Of a stretch of DNA of 64,000 nt, positions 44,817 through 52,928 are shown in pieces. The position numbers were made by a program, and so were the translations under genes. The notes under the pieces are model-generated. The model worked only from the letters and a program-made list of their open reading frames with translations, was not told the origin of the DNA and did not search any database. Positions within the stretch are counted from its first letter, which is position 1, and each line of letters starts with the position of its first letter. Source of the DNA: Pseudomonas fluorescens (GTDB taxonomy: Bacteria > Pseudomonadota > Gammaproteobacteria > Pseudomonadales > Pseudomonadaceae); the NCBI RefSeq assembly GCF_902497625.1, contig NZ_CABVGX010000005.1:62001-126000 (forward strand). The letters run 5' to 3'.

Positions 44817-46558
44817 CACCCAAATCCACATGCAGAAACACGCTCGAACAGGAATACGACATCGTCGTGATCGGCGGCGGCACCGCAGGGCCGATGGCAG
44901 CGATCAAGGCCAAAGAGCGCAACCGTGATCTTCGCGTGCTGTTGATCGACAAGGCCAACGTCAAACGCAGCGGCGCCATCAGTATGGGCATGGACGGGCT
45001 GAACAACGCGATTATCCCGGGCCACTCAACGCCGGAGCAGTACACCAAGGAAATCACCATCGCCAACGACGGCATCGTCAACCAGGCGGCGGTCTACGCC
45101 TACGCGACCCACAGCTTCGAAACCATCGAGCAACTCGACCGCTGGGGCGTGAAGTTCGAGAAAGACGAGACCGGCGATTACGCCGTGAAAAAAGTCCACC
45201 ACATGGGCGCCTATGTCTTGCCGATGCCGGAAGGGCACGACATCAAGAAAGTCCTCTACCGTCAGTTGAAACGTGCACGGGTCAGCATCAGCAACCGCGT
45301 CGTCTGCACGCGTTTGCTGACGGACGAAGAGGGCGCGGTGAACGGTCTGATGGGCTTCGATTGCCGCACCGCCGATTTCCATGTGATCAAGGCCAAGGCA
45401 GTGATCCTCGCCTGCGGCGCGGCCGGGCGATTGGGGCTGCCGTCCTCGGGCTACCTGATGGGCACCTACGAAAACCCGACCAATGCCGGCGACGGCTACG
45501 CCATGGCCTATCACGCCGGCGCCGAGCTGGCGAACTTGGAATGTTTTCAGATCAATCCGCTGATCAAGGATTACAACGGACCGGCCTGCGCTTATGTCAC
45601 CGGTCCGCTGGGTGGCTATACCGCGAACAACAAGGGCGAACGCTTCATCGAGTGCGACTACTGGAGCGGCCAGATGATGTGGGAGTTCCATCAGGAACTC
45701 GAAAGTGGCAACGGTCCGGTGTTCCTCAAACTCGATCACCTGGCCGAGGAAACCATCCAGAATATCGAAGAGATCCTGCACAGCAACGAGCGCCCGAGTC
45801 GTGGCCAGTTTCACGCCAATCGCGGCACCGATTACCGCACGCAGATGGTCGAGATGCACATCTCGGAAATCGGTTTTTGCAGCGGGCATTCGGCTTCGGG
45901 TGTGTGGGTCAACGAGAAGGCCGAAACTTCGGTGAAAGGGTTGTACTCGGCCGGGGATATGGCTGCCGTGCCGCATAACTACATGCTGGGTGCGTTCACT
46001 TATGGCTGGTTTGCCGGCAGCAACGCGGCGGATTTTGTCGCCGGGCGGGAATTTTCCGCGGTGGATGCCCGCCAGGTCGAAATAGAAAAGCAGCGCGTCT
46101 ACGCGCCGCTGGACCGTGAGCACGGTCTGCCGCCGGCTCAGGTTGAGTACAAGCTGCGGCGCTTTGTGAACGACTATCTGCAACCACCGAAAGTGACCAA
46201 GAAAATGCAGATCGGCCTGCAGCGTTTCAGCGATATCCAGCGTGACCTTGATCAGATAAAGGCGCACAACCCGCACGAACTGATGCGCGCGATGGAGGTG
46301 AGCATGATCCGCGACTGCGCCGAAATGGCTGCCCGCGCTTCGTTGTTTCGCGCAGAGAGTAGGTGGGGCCTGTATCACTATCGGGTCGATCATCCGCAGC
46401 GCAACGACAGTGACTGGTTCTGCCATTGCCATTTGAAGAAGGGCGAGGACGGCCAGATGACCAGCTTCAAGAAAGCGGTCGAACCTTACATCATCCCGCT
46501 GGATGCCGAAGAGATGCAGGCTTACGACAAACTTCGCGTCGGTGCTTTTGCAGCCTGA
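44813..46558 (+). CDS. AprA/fumarate reductase-like flavoprotein
   Basis: A 581-residue FAD protein of the succinate dehydrogenase/fumarate reductase/adenylylsulfate reductase superfamily. FAD motif GGGTAG at 21-26 after YDIVVI, the SGAISMGMDGLNNAI segment near 53-67, and the AGDMAAVPHNYMLGAFTYGW FAD/active-site region near 381 resemble AprA. The C-terminal CHCHLKKGEDGQMTSFKKAVEPY also resembles AprA. It lacks a Tat signal, so it works in the cytoplasm. The immediate partner is an AprB-like ferredoxin. The genome context is not that of sulfate reducers, so the substrate is not APS by default. Confidence 0.85.
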   Translation: MTPKSTCRNTLEQEYDIVVIGGGTAGPMAAIKAKERNRDLRVLLIDKANVKRSGAISMGMDGLNNAIIPGHSTPEQYTKEITIANDGIVNQAAVYAYATHSFETIEQLDRWGVKFEKDETGDYAVKKVHHMGAYVLPMPEGHDIKKVLYRQLKRARVSISNRVVCTRLLTDEEGAVNGLMGFDCRTADFHVIKAKAVILACGAAGRLGLPSSGYLMGTYENPTNAGDGYAMAYHAGAELANLECFQINPLIKDYNGPACAYVTGPLGGYTANNKGERFIECDYWSGQMMWEFHQELESGNGPVFLKLDHLAEETIQNIEEILHSNERPSRGQFHANRGTDYRTQMVEMHISEIGFCSGHSASGVWVNEKAETSVKGLYSAGDMAAVPHNYMLGAFTYGWFAGSNAADFVAGREFSAVDARQVEIEKQRVYAPLDREHGLPPAQVEYKLRRFVNDYLQPPKVTKKMQIGLQRFSDIQRDLDQIKAHNPHELMRAMEVSMIRDCAEMAARASLFRAESRWGLYHYRVDHPQRNDSDWFCHCHLKKGEDGQMTSFKKAVEPYIIPLDAEEMQAYDKLRVGAFAA

Positions 46559-46596
46559 GCTTCATCAAAGAATTCGTTACCAGAGAGAGCTGCGAA

Positions 46597-46842
46597 ATGG
46601 CCTATCAACCCCAGGAAATTTTCTTCCGCTCCAACGCGCCCGTCACGGTCGACGAAGACCTGTGCATCGCCCACAAAGGCTGCACTGTGTGCGTCGATGT
46701 CTGCCCGATGGACCTGCTGGCGATCAACCCGGCCACGCAAAAAGCCTATATGGCGTTTGATGAATGCTGGTACTGCATGCCGTGTGAAAAGGATTGCCCG
46801 ACCGGTGCGGTGAAAGTGGAAATCCCGTATTTGTTGCGCTGA
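46597..46842 (+). CDS. AprB-like 2x[4Fe-4S] ferredoxin
   Basis: An 81-residue ferredoxin. Cluster I cysteines C23, C29, C32 and C36 (CxxxxxCxxCxxxCP) and cluster II C57, C60, C63 and C67 (CxxCxxCxxxCP). The unusual five-residue gap in cluster I and DECWYCMPCEKDCPTGA resemble the beta subunit of adenylylsulfate reductase. It should carry electrons to or from the flavoprotein, 38 bp upstream. ATG at 46597 follows GAGAGAGC. Confidence 0.9.
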   Translation: MAYQPQEIFFRSNAPVTVDEDLCIAHKGCTVCVDVCPMDLLAINPATQKAYMAFDECWYCMPCEKDCPTGAVKVEIPYLLR

Positions 46843-46855
46843 ATGACAGGACGCT

Positions 46856-46945
46856 ATCGCGAGCAGGCTCGCTCCCACAGTGGAGCGTGCCAGCCACCAA
46901 TGTTAAGCACACCGAGCAACCTGTGGGAGCGAGCCTGCTCGCGAT
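46856..46945. repeat. REPIN between ferredoxin and binding-protein genes
   Basis: ATCGCGAGCAGGCTCGCTCC near 46857-46876 and GGGAGCGAGCCTGCTCGCGA near 46924-46943 are inverted REP copies inside the operon. Confidence 0.85.
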
Positions 46946-47077
46946 GAGGCCAGCACTGACAACCCAAAAGCCATCCGGCAACCACCGGACGCCAGATTCA
47001 TCACCACCCCTCGTTTCCCACCACGCTCCGATCGTGGCGGAGACGAATATCCAACAAACGATTCGAGGGGATTCATC

Positions 47078-48484
47078 ATGCTTTTACGTGCAGCTTTCGC
47101 CGGGCTGATACTGGCCACTTTCACCCTGTCGGCCTCGGCCGAAACCATCCGCATCGCCATCGGCACCCAGGACACCACGATCAACTGCGCCGCTGGCGGT
47201 CTGTTGATTCGTGAGCTCGGCTTGCTGGACAAATACCTGCCCCACGAAGGCCAGTACAAAGATGCCAGGTACGAAGTGGTGTGGAAGAACTTCACTAGCG
47301 GCGCGCCGCTGACCAACGAGATGGTTGCAGGCAAGCTCGACTTCGGCGCCATGGCCGATTTCCCGGGTTCGTTCAACGGCGTAGCGTTCGAAACGGCGGG
47401 CAAGCACAGCCTGTTCATCAGCGTGTTGTCGGGCAGTATCAAGGGCAGCGGCAATGGCATTGTGGTGCCGAGCGCGTCGAGTGTGCAGTCGCTGGCCGAG
47501 CTCAAGGGCAAGACCATTTCCGTGCCGTTCGCTTCCACCGCCCATGGCATGTTGCTGCGCGCCGTCGCGGCTCAGGGTTGGGATCCGCTGAAAGATGTGA
47601 ACATCATCGCGCAGCCACCGGAAGTGGCAGGGTCTGCGCTGCAGGCCGGCAAGATCGACGCCCACGCCGATTTCGTGCCGTTCGCCGAACTGTTCCCCAG
47701 CCGTGGGTTTGCGCGCAAGATCTATGACGGTTCCCAAGCGAACGCGCCGACGTTTCACGGTGCGCTGGTCGATCAGGCGTATGCGAAAAAATACCCTGAG
47801 ATCGTCGTTGCGTATTTGCGTGCGAGTATCGAGGCCAATCAGTTACTGAGCGCAGAACCGGAGAAATACAGTGAGTTGATTGCCAAGGTCACTGGCGTCG
47901 ATGCCGAAGTCAATTACCTGTTCCATGGCCCGCTCGGGGTGCAGACCCGCGACCTCAGCTGGAAGCCGGAATATCGCCAGGCCGTCGGCACCGCGATCGA
48001 CACCCTCAAGTTGTTGAAAAAAGCCGATCGCGGCCTGGACCTCAATACCTTCATTGACGACCAGTACATCCGCGCTGCCTTCAAGGCATCGAATCTGGAC
48101 TACACCGCGCAATTGGCCAACTACTCGCAGACACCTCTTAGCGGCGTGGATGCGTTGACTGGCAAGACCATCGCCGACGCCAGCCATGTGGCCGAGATCT
48201 GGGTGCGCGGCGAGGCCAAAGTCCGTCAGTACGCGTCCGCAGAATCGGCGTTCGCCGCGTTGGCAAGTCTGAAGCAGGAAGGCAAGAGCATCCGCGCGGT
48301 GTATGCGCAGGCGGGTGACAGCGGCATCAAGTTACTGGCGGATCAGGCCTGGTTTGCCAGCGATGCCAAGGGACGCCTCAGTGCCTTCCTCCTCAAAGGC
48401 CAGGCCGAGCAATTCGCCACCGCGCAGGGCGGCAAAGTCCTCGACTTCAATGACGCCACGACCCAGGCAATTGCCGTTCGCTAA
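47078..48484 (+). CDS. ABC transporter substrate-binding protein (sulfonate/nitrate type) with NosL-like C-terminal domain
   Basis: A 468-residue periplasmic protein. Signal peptide 1-22 (cut after SASA). Residues 23-335 form an SsuA/NrtA-like binding domain (IRIAIGTQDTTINCAAGGLL, LKGKTISVPFASTAHGMLLRA). Residues about 345-468 are an extra domain not present in ordinary sulfonate-binding proteins; VYAQAGDSGIKLLADQAWF and GQAEQFATAQGGKVLDFND look like the NosL fold, but the NosL copper-binding Cys/Met is absent. The ribosome site GAGGGG precedes the ATG. It feeds the downstream permease and ATPase. Cargo unknown. Confidence 0.85.
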   Translation: MLLRAAFAGLILATFTLSASAETIRIAIGTQDTTINCAAGGLLIRELGLLDKYLPHEGQYKDARYEVVWKNFTSGAPLTNEMVAGKLDFGAMADFPGSFNGVAFETAGKHSLFISVLSGSIKGSGNGIVVPSASSVQSLAELKGKTISVPFASTAHGMLLRAVAAQGWDPLKDVNIIAQPPEVAGSALQAGKIDAHADFVPFAELFPSRGFARKIYDGSQANAPTFHGALVDQAYAKKYPEIVVAYLRASIEANQLLSAEPEKYSELIAKVTGVDAEVNYLFHGPLGVQTRDLSWKPEYRQAVGTAIDTLKLLKKADRGLDLNTFIDDQYIRAAFKASNLDYTAQLANYSQTPLSGVDALTGKTIADASHVAEIWVRGEAKVRQYASAESAFAALASLKQEGKSIRAVYAQAGDSGIKLLADQAWFASDAKGRLSAFLLKGQAEQFATAQGGKVLDFNDATTQAIAVR

Positions 48485-48501
48485 ACCCCAAACACCACAT
48501 C

Positions 48502-48599
48502 CCCCTGTGGGAGCGAGCCTGCTCGCGATAGCGCCAGACCAGCCGACTTCAACATCGACTGACACACCGCAATCGCGAGCAGGCTCACTCTTACAGGGG
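48502..48599. repeat. REPIN between binding-protein and permease genes
   Basis: TGTGGGAGCGAGCCTGCTCG (48506-48525) and CGCGAGCAGGCTCACTCTTA (48574-48593) are inverted REP copies; second REPIN inside the same operon. Confidence 0.85.
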
Positions 48600-48620
48600 T
48601 AAGGGTTGAGAGGAATAACT

Positions 48621-49403
48621 GTGTACCGATCTTATGTACGCTGGCTGCCAAGGGCCGCTTCACTCGTGTTCTGCCTGCTGTTCTGGCAACTCGCCGCCAG
48701 CCATCGCTGGAACCTCGGCCTGGTCACCTTCGCCAACGTGCCGACACCCCTCGCCGTCATCGAAGCGGCCCTGGGCCTCGGCGACTCGGGCAAACTGGCC
48801 CAACACCTGAGCAGCAGCCTCGGCCGTGTGTTCGCCGGCTACCTCACCGCAGTGTTCATGGGCATCGCCCTGGGCCTGGCCATCGGGCGCTCAAAATGGG
48901 CGGAAGACTTGTTATTGCCGCCGCTGGAAGTCCTGCGGCCGATCCCGGCCGTGGCCTGGATTCCACTGGCGATCCTGATGTTTCCTTCTTCGGAATTGTC
49001 GATGGTCTTTATCACCTTCACCGGTGCACTGTTCCCGATCCTGCTCAATACCGTGCACGGCGTCGAAGGCGTCGACCCACGCCTGATCGCCTCGGCAGAA
49101 AGCCTCGGGGCAGGGCGGCGGGCGATTTTGCGGGAGGTGATTTTGCCGGGCGCTGCGCCAAGCATCATTACAGGCCTCGCCATCGGCATGGGCACTTCCT
49201 GGTTTTGCCTGGTGACTGCCGAAATGATCTCCGGCCAGTACGGCATCGGTTATTACACCTGGGAGTCCTACACCATCCAGAACTACGCCGACATCGTCGT
49301 CGGCATGTTGTTGATCGGTTTGCTGGGGATGGGCAGCAGCCTGCTGATCAAACGTCTGGGCGGGCTGTTCACGCCTTGGCATCGACCACGAGGGAAAGCC
49401 TGA
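48621..49403 (+). CDS. ABC transporter permease (SsuC/TauC-like)
   Basis: A 260-residue inner-membrane permease of the BPD type with about six hydrophobic segments. The EAA loop (ESLGAGRRAILREVILPGAAPSI, near 165-187) contacts the ATPase. The start is GTG at 48621, with AGAGGA 7 bp upstream; an in-frame TTG at 48606 lacks a site. It overlaps the ATPase gene by one base, so translation is coupled. Together with the neighbouring binding protein and ATPase it forms one importer. Confidence 0.93.
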   Translation: MYRSYVRWLPRAASLVFCLLFWQLAASHRWNLGLVTFANVPTPLAVIEAALGLGDSGKLAQHLSSSLGRVFAGYLTAVFMGIALGLAIGRSKWAEDLLLPPLEVLRPIPAVAWIPLAILMFPSSELSMVFITFTGALFPILLNTVHGVEGVDPRLIASAESLGAGRRAILREVILPGAAPSIITGLAIGMGTSWFCLVTAEMISGQYGIGYYTWESYTIQNYADIVVGMLLIGLLGMGSSLLIKRLGGLFTPWHRPRGKA

Positions 49404-50251
49404 TGAGCAGTTTTCAACACCCCGAAGGGCGTATCGATATTGAGCAATTGTCGATCAGTCTGGGGCAGGGCAGTGCTGCGTTCGAAGCGGTGCAAGGTCT
49501 GGATTGCCAGATCGAGCCGGGCCAGTTCGTGTGCATTCTCGGGCCTTCAGGTTGCGGAAAATCCACGTTGCTCGGCGCACTCGCCGGCCATCTGCAACCG
49601 CGCACAGGCAGTTTGAAAGTCGACGGTGCCGACATCACCGGCCCGTCTCCGCAGCGCGGGATGGTGTTCCAGCAACACACACTTTTCCCGTGGCGTACCG
49701 TGCGTGATAACGTTGCGTTCGGTTTGAAAATGCAGGGCATCGGCAAAGCGCAACGGCACCTGGCGGCCGATGAGATGCTCGGGTTGGTCGGCCTTGAGGA
49801 TTTTGCCGAGCGCTGGCCGGATCAGCTCTCGGGCGGCATGCAGCAACGGGTCGAAATCGCCCGCGTATTGATCAACCGTCCGCGCCTGTTACTGATGGAC
49901 GAGCCCTTCGGCGCGCTGGATGCCTTGACCCGGTTGAACATGCAGGAACTGCTGCTGGAGATCTGGACGCGCATTCGCACCACGGTGGTGTTCGTCACCC
50001 ATGACATCGATGAAGCACTGTTCCTCGCCGACCGCCTGCTGGTCATGAGTCCACGGCCCGGGCGGATCATCGAAGACCTGCACCTGGACTTCCCCCGGCC
50101 GCGCACCGCGGAGCTGGTCACCCGTCACGAGTTCTCTCGCCTGAAACGTCATTGTCTCGAATTATTGCGTCACGAAGATGGTCGGCAGCTACCGCGCCTT
50201 AACCCTCTCGGACTGCCTCCTGAAAACAAACTGCCGCGATTTGCCCTATGA
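49403..50251 (+). CDS. ABC transporter ATP-binding protein (SsuB/TauB-like)
   Basis: A 282-residue ATPase. Walker A GPSGCGKST near 49-57, Q-loop MVFQQHTLFPW, signature LSGGMQQR, Walker B LLLMDEPFGALD and H-loop THDIDEA are all intact. A C-terminal tail after about 225 is longer than in SsuB (RHEFSRLKRHCLELLRHE...). It overlaps the permease gene by one base and the HEAT-repeat gene by four (ATGA), so all three are coupled. Confidence 0.95.
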   Translation: MSSFQHPEGRIDIEQLSISLGQGSAAFEAVQGLDCQIEPGQFVCILGPSGCGKSTLLGALAGHLQPRTGSLKVDGADITGPSPQRGMVFQQHTLFPWRTVRDNVAFGLKMQGIGKAQRHLAADEMLGLVGLEDFAERWPDQLSGGMQQRVEIARVLINRPRLLLMDEPFGALDALTRLNMQELLLEIWTRIRTTVVFVTHDIDEALFLADRLLVMSPRPGRIIEDLHLDFPRPRTAELVTRHEFSRLKRHCLELLRHEDGRQLPRLNPLGLPPENKLPRFAL

Positions 50252-51210
50252 CCTCATTATTTGAAGTAACCACTAACGACGACATTCTTGCCCTGCAATC
50301 GCGGCTTGTCGACGCGGACCCCGGCGTGCGCCGGATTGCCCTGATCGAACTGGCTGACCTGGAAGAGCCGGAAAGTTTGGTGTGGCTGGTCGACCGGCTG
50401 GTCGAGGACCCTGCCGAAGAGGTGCGCGCCGAAGCCGCGCGGCTGCTTGAAGCCTGGGAAGAGGAACCGGTAGTCGCTGCGTTGTGTCAGGCGCTGACTG
50501 ATCCCTCATTGGCCGTGCAAGCCGCCGCGGCGCAAAGCCTGAGTCTGCTCAAGACCGAGGCTGCGGGGCAGGTCATCCTGCCGTGGACCGGGCATGCTGA
50601 TACCAGTGTGCGCATTGCCGCATTCCGGGCCTTGCGCGAATTGCGCTTCTCCGGCGCTGCGCTTGTCGCTGCGCAAGCTCTGCACGATGGCGATGCCAGC
50701 GTGCGCCGAGAAGCCGTCGGCGTGCTCGGCTGGCTCAAGCAGCTCGATCAATTGCCAGCGTTGGCGCGTCTGGCCAGTGATGACCCGGACACCGAAGTGC
50801 GCCGCGCAGCCACGGGCGCCCTTGGTCTGGCGTCGGACGCACAAGTGCTGCCAGCGCTGCGTCAGGCCTTGCTCGATCAGGCCTGGCAGGTGCGGGAGGA
50901 AGCCGCGACCACGCTGGGCAAGGTTGGCCACATTGATGCGGGCCCTGCACTGACTGCCGCGTTGTCCGACGATTATTGGCAAGTGCGCCTGCGCGCCACC
51001 CGTAGCCTGGGTCGCTTGCGATACGTGCCGGCCCTCGCTGCGTTGATCGACACCCTCGCCCACCGCATCAGCAACCTGCGCAAGGAAGCGGCCCTGGCCC
51101 TTGGCGAATTAAACGATAAAGGCGCCGTTGCCGCCTTGCAGGCCGCGCAGGGCGACGGCGACCCGGAAGTGCGCAAAGCCGTGCGCATTGCCTTGAGCCA
51201 ATTGCAATGA
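50248..51210 (+). CDS. HEAT-repeat (PBS-lyase-like) protein
   Basis: A 320-residue soluble protein made of about nine HEAT-like repeats of about 31 residues, each with a V-R-x-A-A-x-x-L-G pattern (for example VRREAVGVLGWL, VRRAATGALGL, VREEAATTLGKVG, VRLRATRSLGRL). HEAT proteins of this type are scaffolds or cofactor/enzyme assembly helpers. Overlap with the ATPase (ATGA) and with the next gene (ATGA) ties it to the system. Its partner could be the flavoprotein-ferredoxin pair; this is inferred. Confidence 0.9.
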   Translation: MTSLFEVTTNDDILALQSRLVDADPGVRRIALIELADLEEPESLVWLVDRLVEDPAEEVRAEAARLLEAWEEEPVVAALCQALTDPSLAVQAAAAQSLSLLKTEAAGQVILPWTGHADTSVRIAAFRALRELRFSGAALVAAQALHDGDASVRREAVGVLGWLKQLDQLPALARLASDDPDTEVRRAATGALGLASDAQVLPALRQALLDQAWQVREEAATTLGKVGHIDAGPALTAALSDDYWQVRLRATRSLGRLRYVPALAALIDTLAHRISNLRKEAALALGELNDKGAVAALQAAQGDGDPEVRKAVRIALSQLQ

Positions 51211-51482
51211 ACCCGCTGGCGATCGGCAATTCCCGGGTTAAACAGCAACTGCGCCTGAACTGGCCGGATGGGCGCGAGCAATTGCTCGATCACGCCGAGT
51301 TGCGCCGCCAATGCCCGTGCTCGCAATGTAGGGCATTCAGGCTCAAGGGGCTGATTCCGCAGGTCGATTCACGTGTTCGCGTGGTCGAGGTGAATGCCCA
51401 GGGATATGGGTTGCAACTTGTGTTCAGCGATGGCCATGAGCGGGGGATTTATCCGTGGGCTTTTCTAACCAGCCTGAACTGA
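51207..51482 (+). CDS. DUF971 (GBBH-like N-terminal domain) protein
   Basis: A 91-residue single-domain protein. C36, C38 and C41 (RQCPCSQC) plus H77 (DGHERG) match the zinc site of the N-terminal domain of gamma-butyrobetaine hydroxylase, and RGIYPWAFL is the family's closing motif. Stand-alone forms are thought to assist iron-sulfur or redox proteins; the role here is unknown. Last gene of the operon, overlapping the HEAT gene by 4 bp. A 34-bp inverted repeat follows. Confidence 0.9.
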   Translation: MNPLAIGNSRVKQQLRLNWPDGREQLLDHAELRRQCPCSQCRAFRLKGLIPQVDSRVRVVEVNAQGYGLQLVFSDGHERGIYPWAFLTSLN

Positions 51483-51532
51483 AGGGTGTTTGATCAGGAA
51501 AAACCGGATCAACTGGCTCAACCGTGCCCACT

Positions 51533-51619
51533 GTAGGAGCTGTCGAGTGAAACGAGGCTGCGATCTCTTGATCTTGCTCCTGAAAAGATCGCAGCCTCGT
51601 TTCACTCGACAGCTCCTAC
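51533..51619. repeat. Perfect 34-bp inverted repeat (REPIN/terminator-like)
   Basis: Arms 51533-51566 and 51586-51619 are exactly complementary over 34 bp (outer end GTAGGAGCTGTCGAGTGAAA) with a 19-nt loop. It lies between the transport operon and lexA; a fourth REP family in the window. It can also act as a terminator-like structure. Confidence 0.9.
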
Positions 51620-51678
51620 GGTCGATCATCTTGCATAGACGAGCCTGACTAACGGCTCTTGCTGGAGAAATCGCAAAA

Positions 51679-51694
51679 GAGTACAAATGTACTC
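51679..51694. promoter_or_regulatory. LexA (SOS) box of the mutasome operon
   Basis: GAGTAC-AAAT-GTACTC, a perfect palindrome of the GTAC-N4-GTAC type used by LexA2-class repressors, ending one base before the lexA start codon. Confidence 0.75.
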
Positions 51695-51695
51695 C

Positions 51696-52304
51696 ATGAC
51701 TACTCTCACTCCCCGCCGCACCGCCATCCTGACCTTCATCCGTGATCGAATCGCGGAGCACGGCCAGTCTCCGAGCCTCGCTGAAATCAGCGAGGCGTTC
51801 GGTTTCGCCTCCCGCAGCGTGGCGCGCAAGCATGTGCTGGCGTTAACCGAAGCCGGTTTTATTGAGGTCAATCCCCATCAGGCCCGGGGCATTCGTCTGC
51901 CTGGTCAGCCAGCGCGAGCCGGTTTGCTCGACATCCCGGTGCTCGGTCGGGTGGCTGCCGGTGCGCCGATCGGCGCCGATGCCGAGGTGCACAGCCGTTT
52001 GCTGTTCGATCCCGCCATGTTCTCCCGCGTGCCGGATTATCTGCTGCGGGTTCAGGGCGACTCGATGATTGAAGACGGCATCCTCGATGGTGATCTGGTC
52101 GGTGTGTACCGTAATCCGGAAGCGCTCAACGGGCAGATCGTCGTCGCACGGCTCGATGGCGAAGTCACAATCAAACGTTTTCAGCGCATTGACGACGAGG
52201 TTCAACTGTTACCGCGCAATCCTGCTTATAAGCCGATTCACGTGCGCGCCGGTCAGGACCTGGCGATTGAAGGCGTGTTCTGTGGCCTTGTGAGGCAAGG
52301 GTGA
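51696..52304 (+). CDS. lexA2: LexA-type SOS repressor (LexA2)
   Basis: A 202-residue repressor. N-terminal winged helix (1-70), cleavage site Ala88-Gly89 in GRVAAGAPIG, catalytic Ser123 in VQGDSMIEDG and Lys160 in DGEVTIKRF. The gene order lexA-imuA-imuB-dnaE2 identifies it as the second LexA that governs the mutasome in pseudomonads. The ATG at 51696 is preferred; an ATG at 51687 would place the start inside the operator. The operator overlaps the ribosome-binding region. The stop overlaps imuA by one base. Confidence 0.93.
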   Translation: MTTLTPRRTAILTFIRDRIAEHGQSPSLAEISEAFGFASRSVARKHVLALTEAGFIEVNPHQARGIRLPGQPARAGLLDIPVLGRVAAGAPIGADAEVHSRLLFDPAMFSRVPDYLLRVQGDSMIEDGILDGDLVGVYRNPEALNGQIVVARLDGEVTIKRFQRIDDEVQLLPRNPAYKPIHVRAGQDLAIEGVFCGLVRQG

Positions 52305-52921
52305 TGGGTGCCGTCGTTGCGCTGGATACCCTGTTCAATGGCGGCCAGGTCTGGAAAGGCCGACCCGCCCCTGCGGCCACCAGCCCACAACCAACCGGCC
52401 ATGCCGCGCTGGACGCGGCATTGCCCACGGGCGGTTGGCCAGAAGCGGCGCTGAGCGAAATTCTCCTGGCCGGGCAGGGCGTTGGCGAGTTGCAACTGGT
52501 GTGGCCGGCGTTGGCGCGATTAGCGGCGGCCGGGGAGCGCATCGTGCTGGTAGCGCCGCCTTACGTGCCATACCCCATGGCCTGGCTGAATGCGGGGGTC
52601 GATTTGCGGCAGTTGTCTATTATCCAGGCCAGCGATCGCGATGCCCTGTGGGCGGCGGAACAATGCCTGCGCTCGGGCAGTTGCGGCGCGGTGCTGTGCT
52701 GGCCGCAAAAAGCCGATGACCGTGCCCTGCGTCGTTTGCAAGTGGCGGCGGAAAGCGGGTCGACCCTGGCGTTTGCCTATCGCTCGCTGCAAGAGGCGCT
52801 GAATCCTTCTCCCGCCGCATTGCGCATTGCCATTGATGCCAGGCCCGCGCAATTGCGAGTGCTCAAGTGTCGTGGCGGGTTGGCCCGGTCAGCACCCATT
52901 GCCTTCCCCGTGGGGCATTGA
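52304..52921 (+). CDS. imuA: ImuA (SulA-like translesion-synthesis accessory protein)
   Basis: A 205-residue RecA-fold protein annotated as ImuA/SulA2. LPTGGWPEAALSEILL near 44-59 is the family's start region and PQKADDRALRRLQVAAESG near 134-152 is conserved. No Walker A motif is evident. ImuA works with ImuB and DnaE2 in damage-induced mutagenesis. The ATG at 52304 shares a base with the lexA stop; the GTG at 52301 is an alternative. Confidence 0.9.
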   Translation: MGAVVALDTLFNGGQVWKGRPAPAATSPQPTGHAALDAALPTGGWPEAALSEILLAGQGVGELQLVWPALARLAAAGERIVLVAPPYVPYPMAWLNAGVDLRQLSIIQASDRDALWAAEQCLRSGSCGAVLCWPQKADDRALRRLQVAAESGSTLAFAYRSLQEALNPSPAALRIAIDARPAQLRVLKCRGGLARSAPIAFPVGH

Positions 52922-52928
52922 GGTTGCC

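Noticed and set aside
45026..46432. 468-codon minus-strand frame
   Set aside because: Antisense to the AprA-like gene; no recognisable protein features.
47007..47070. Hairpin sequestering the ribosome site of the binding-protein gene (CCCCTCG with CGAGGGG)
   Set aside because: Only 7 bp with a loop of about 50 nt; too weak to claim as a riboswitch or attenuator.
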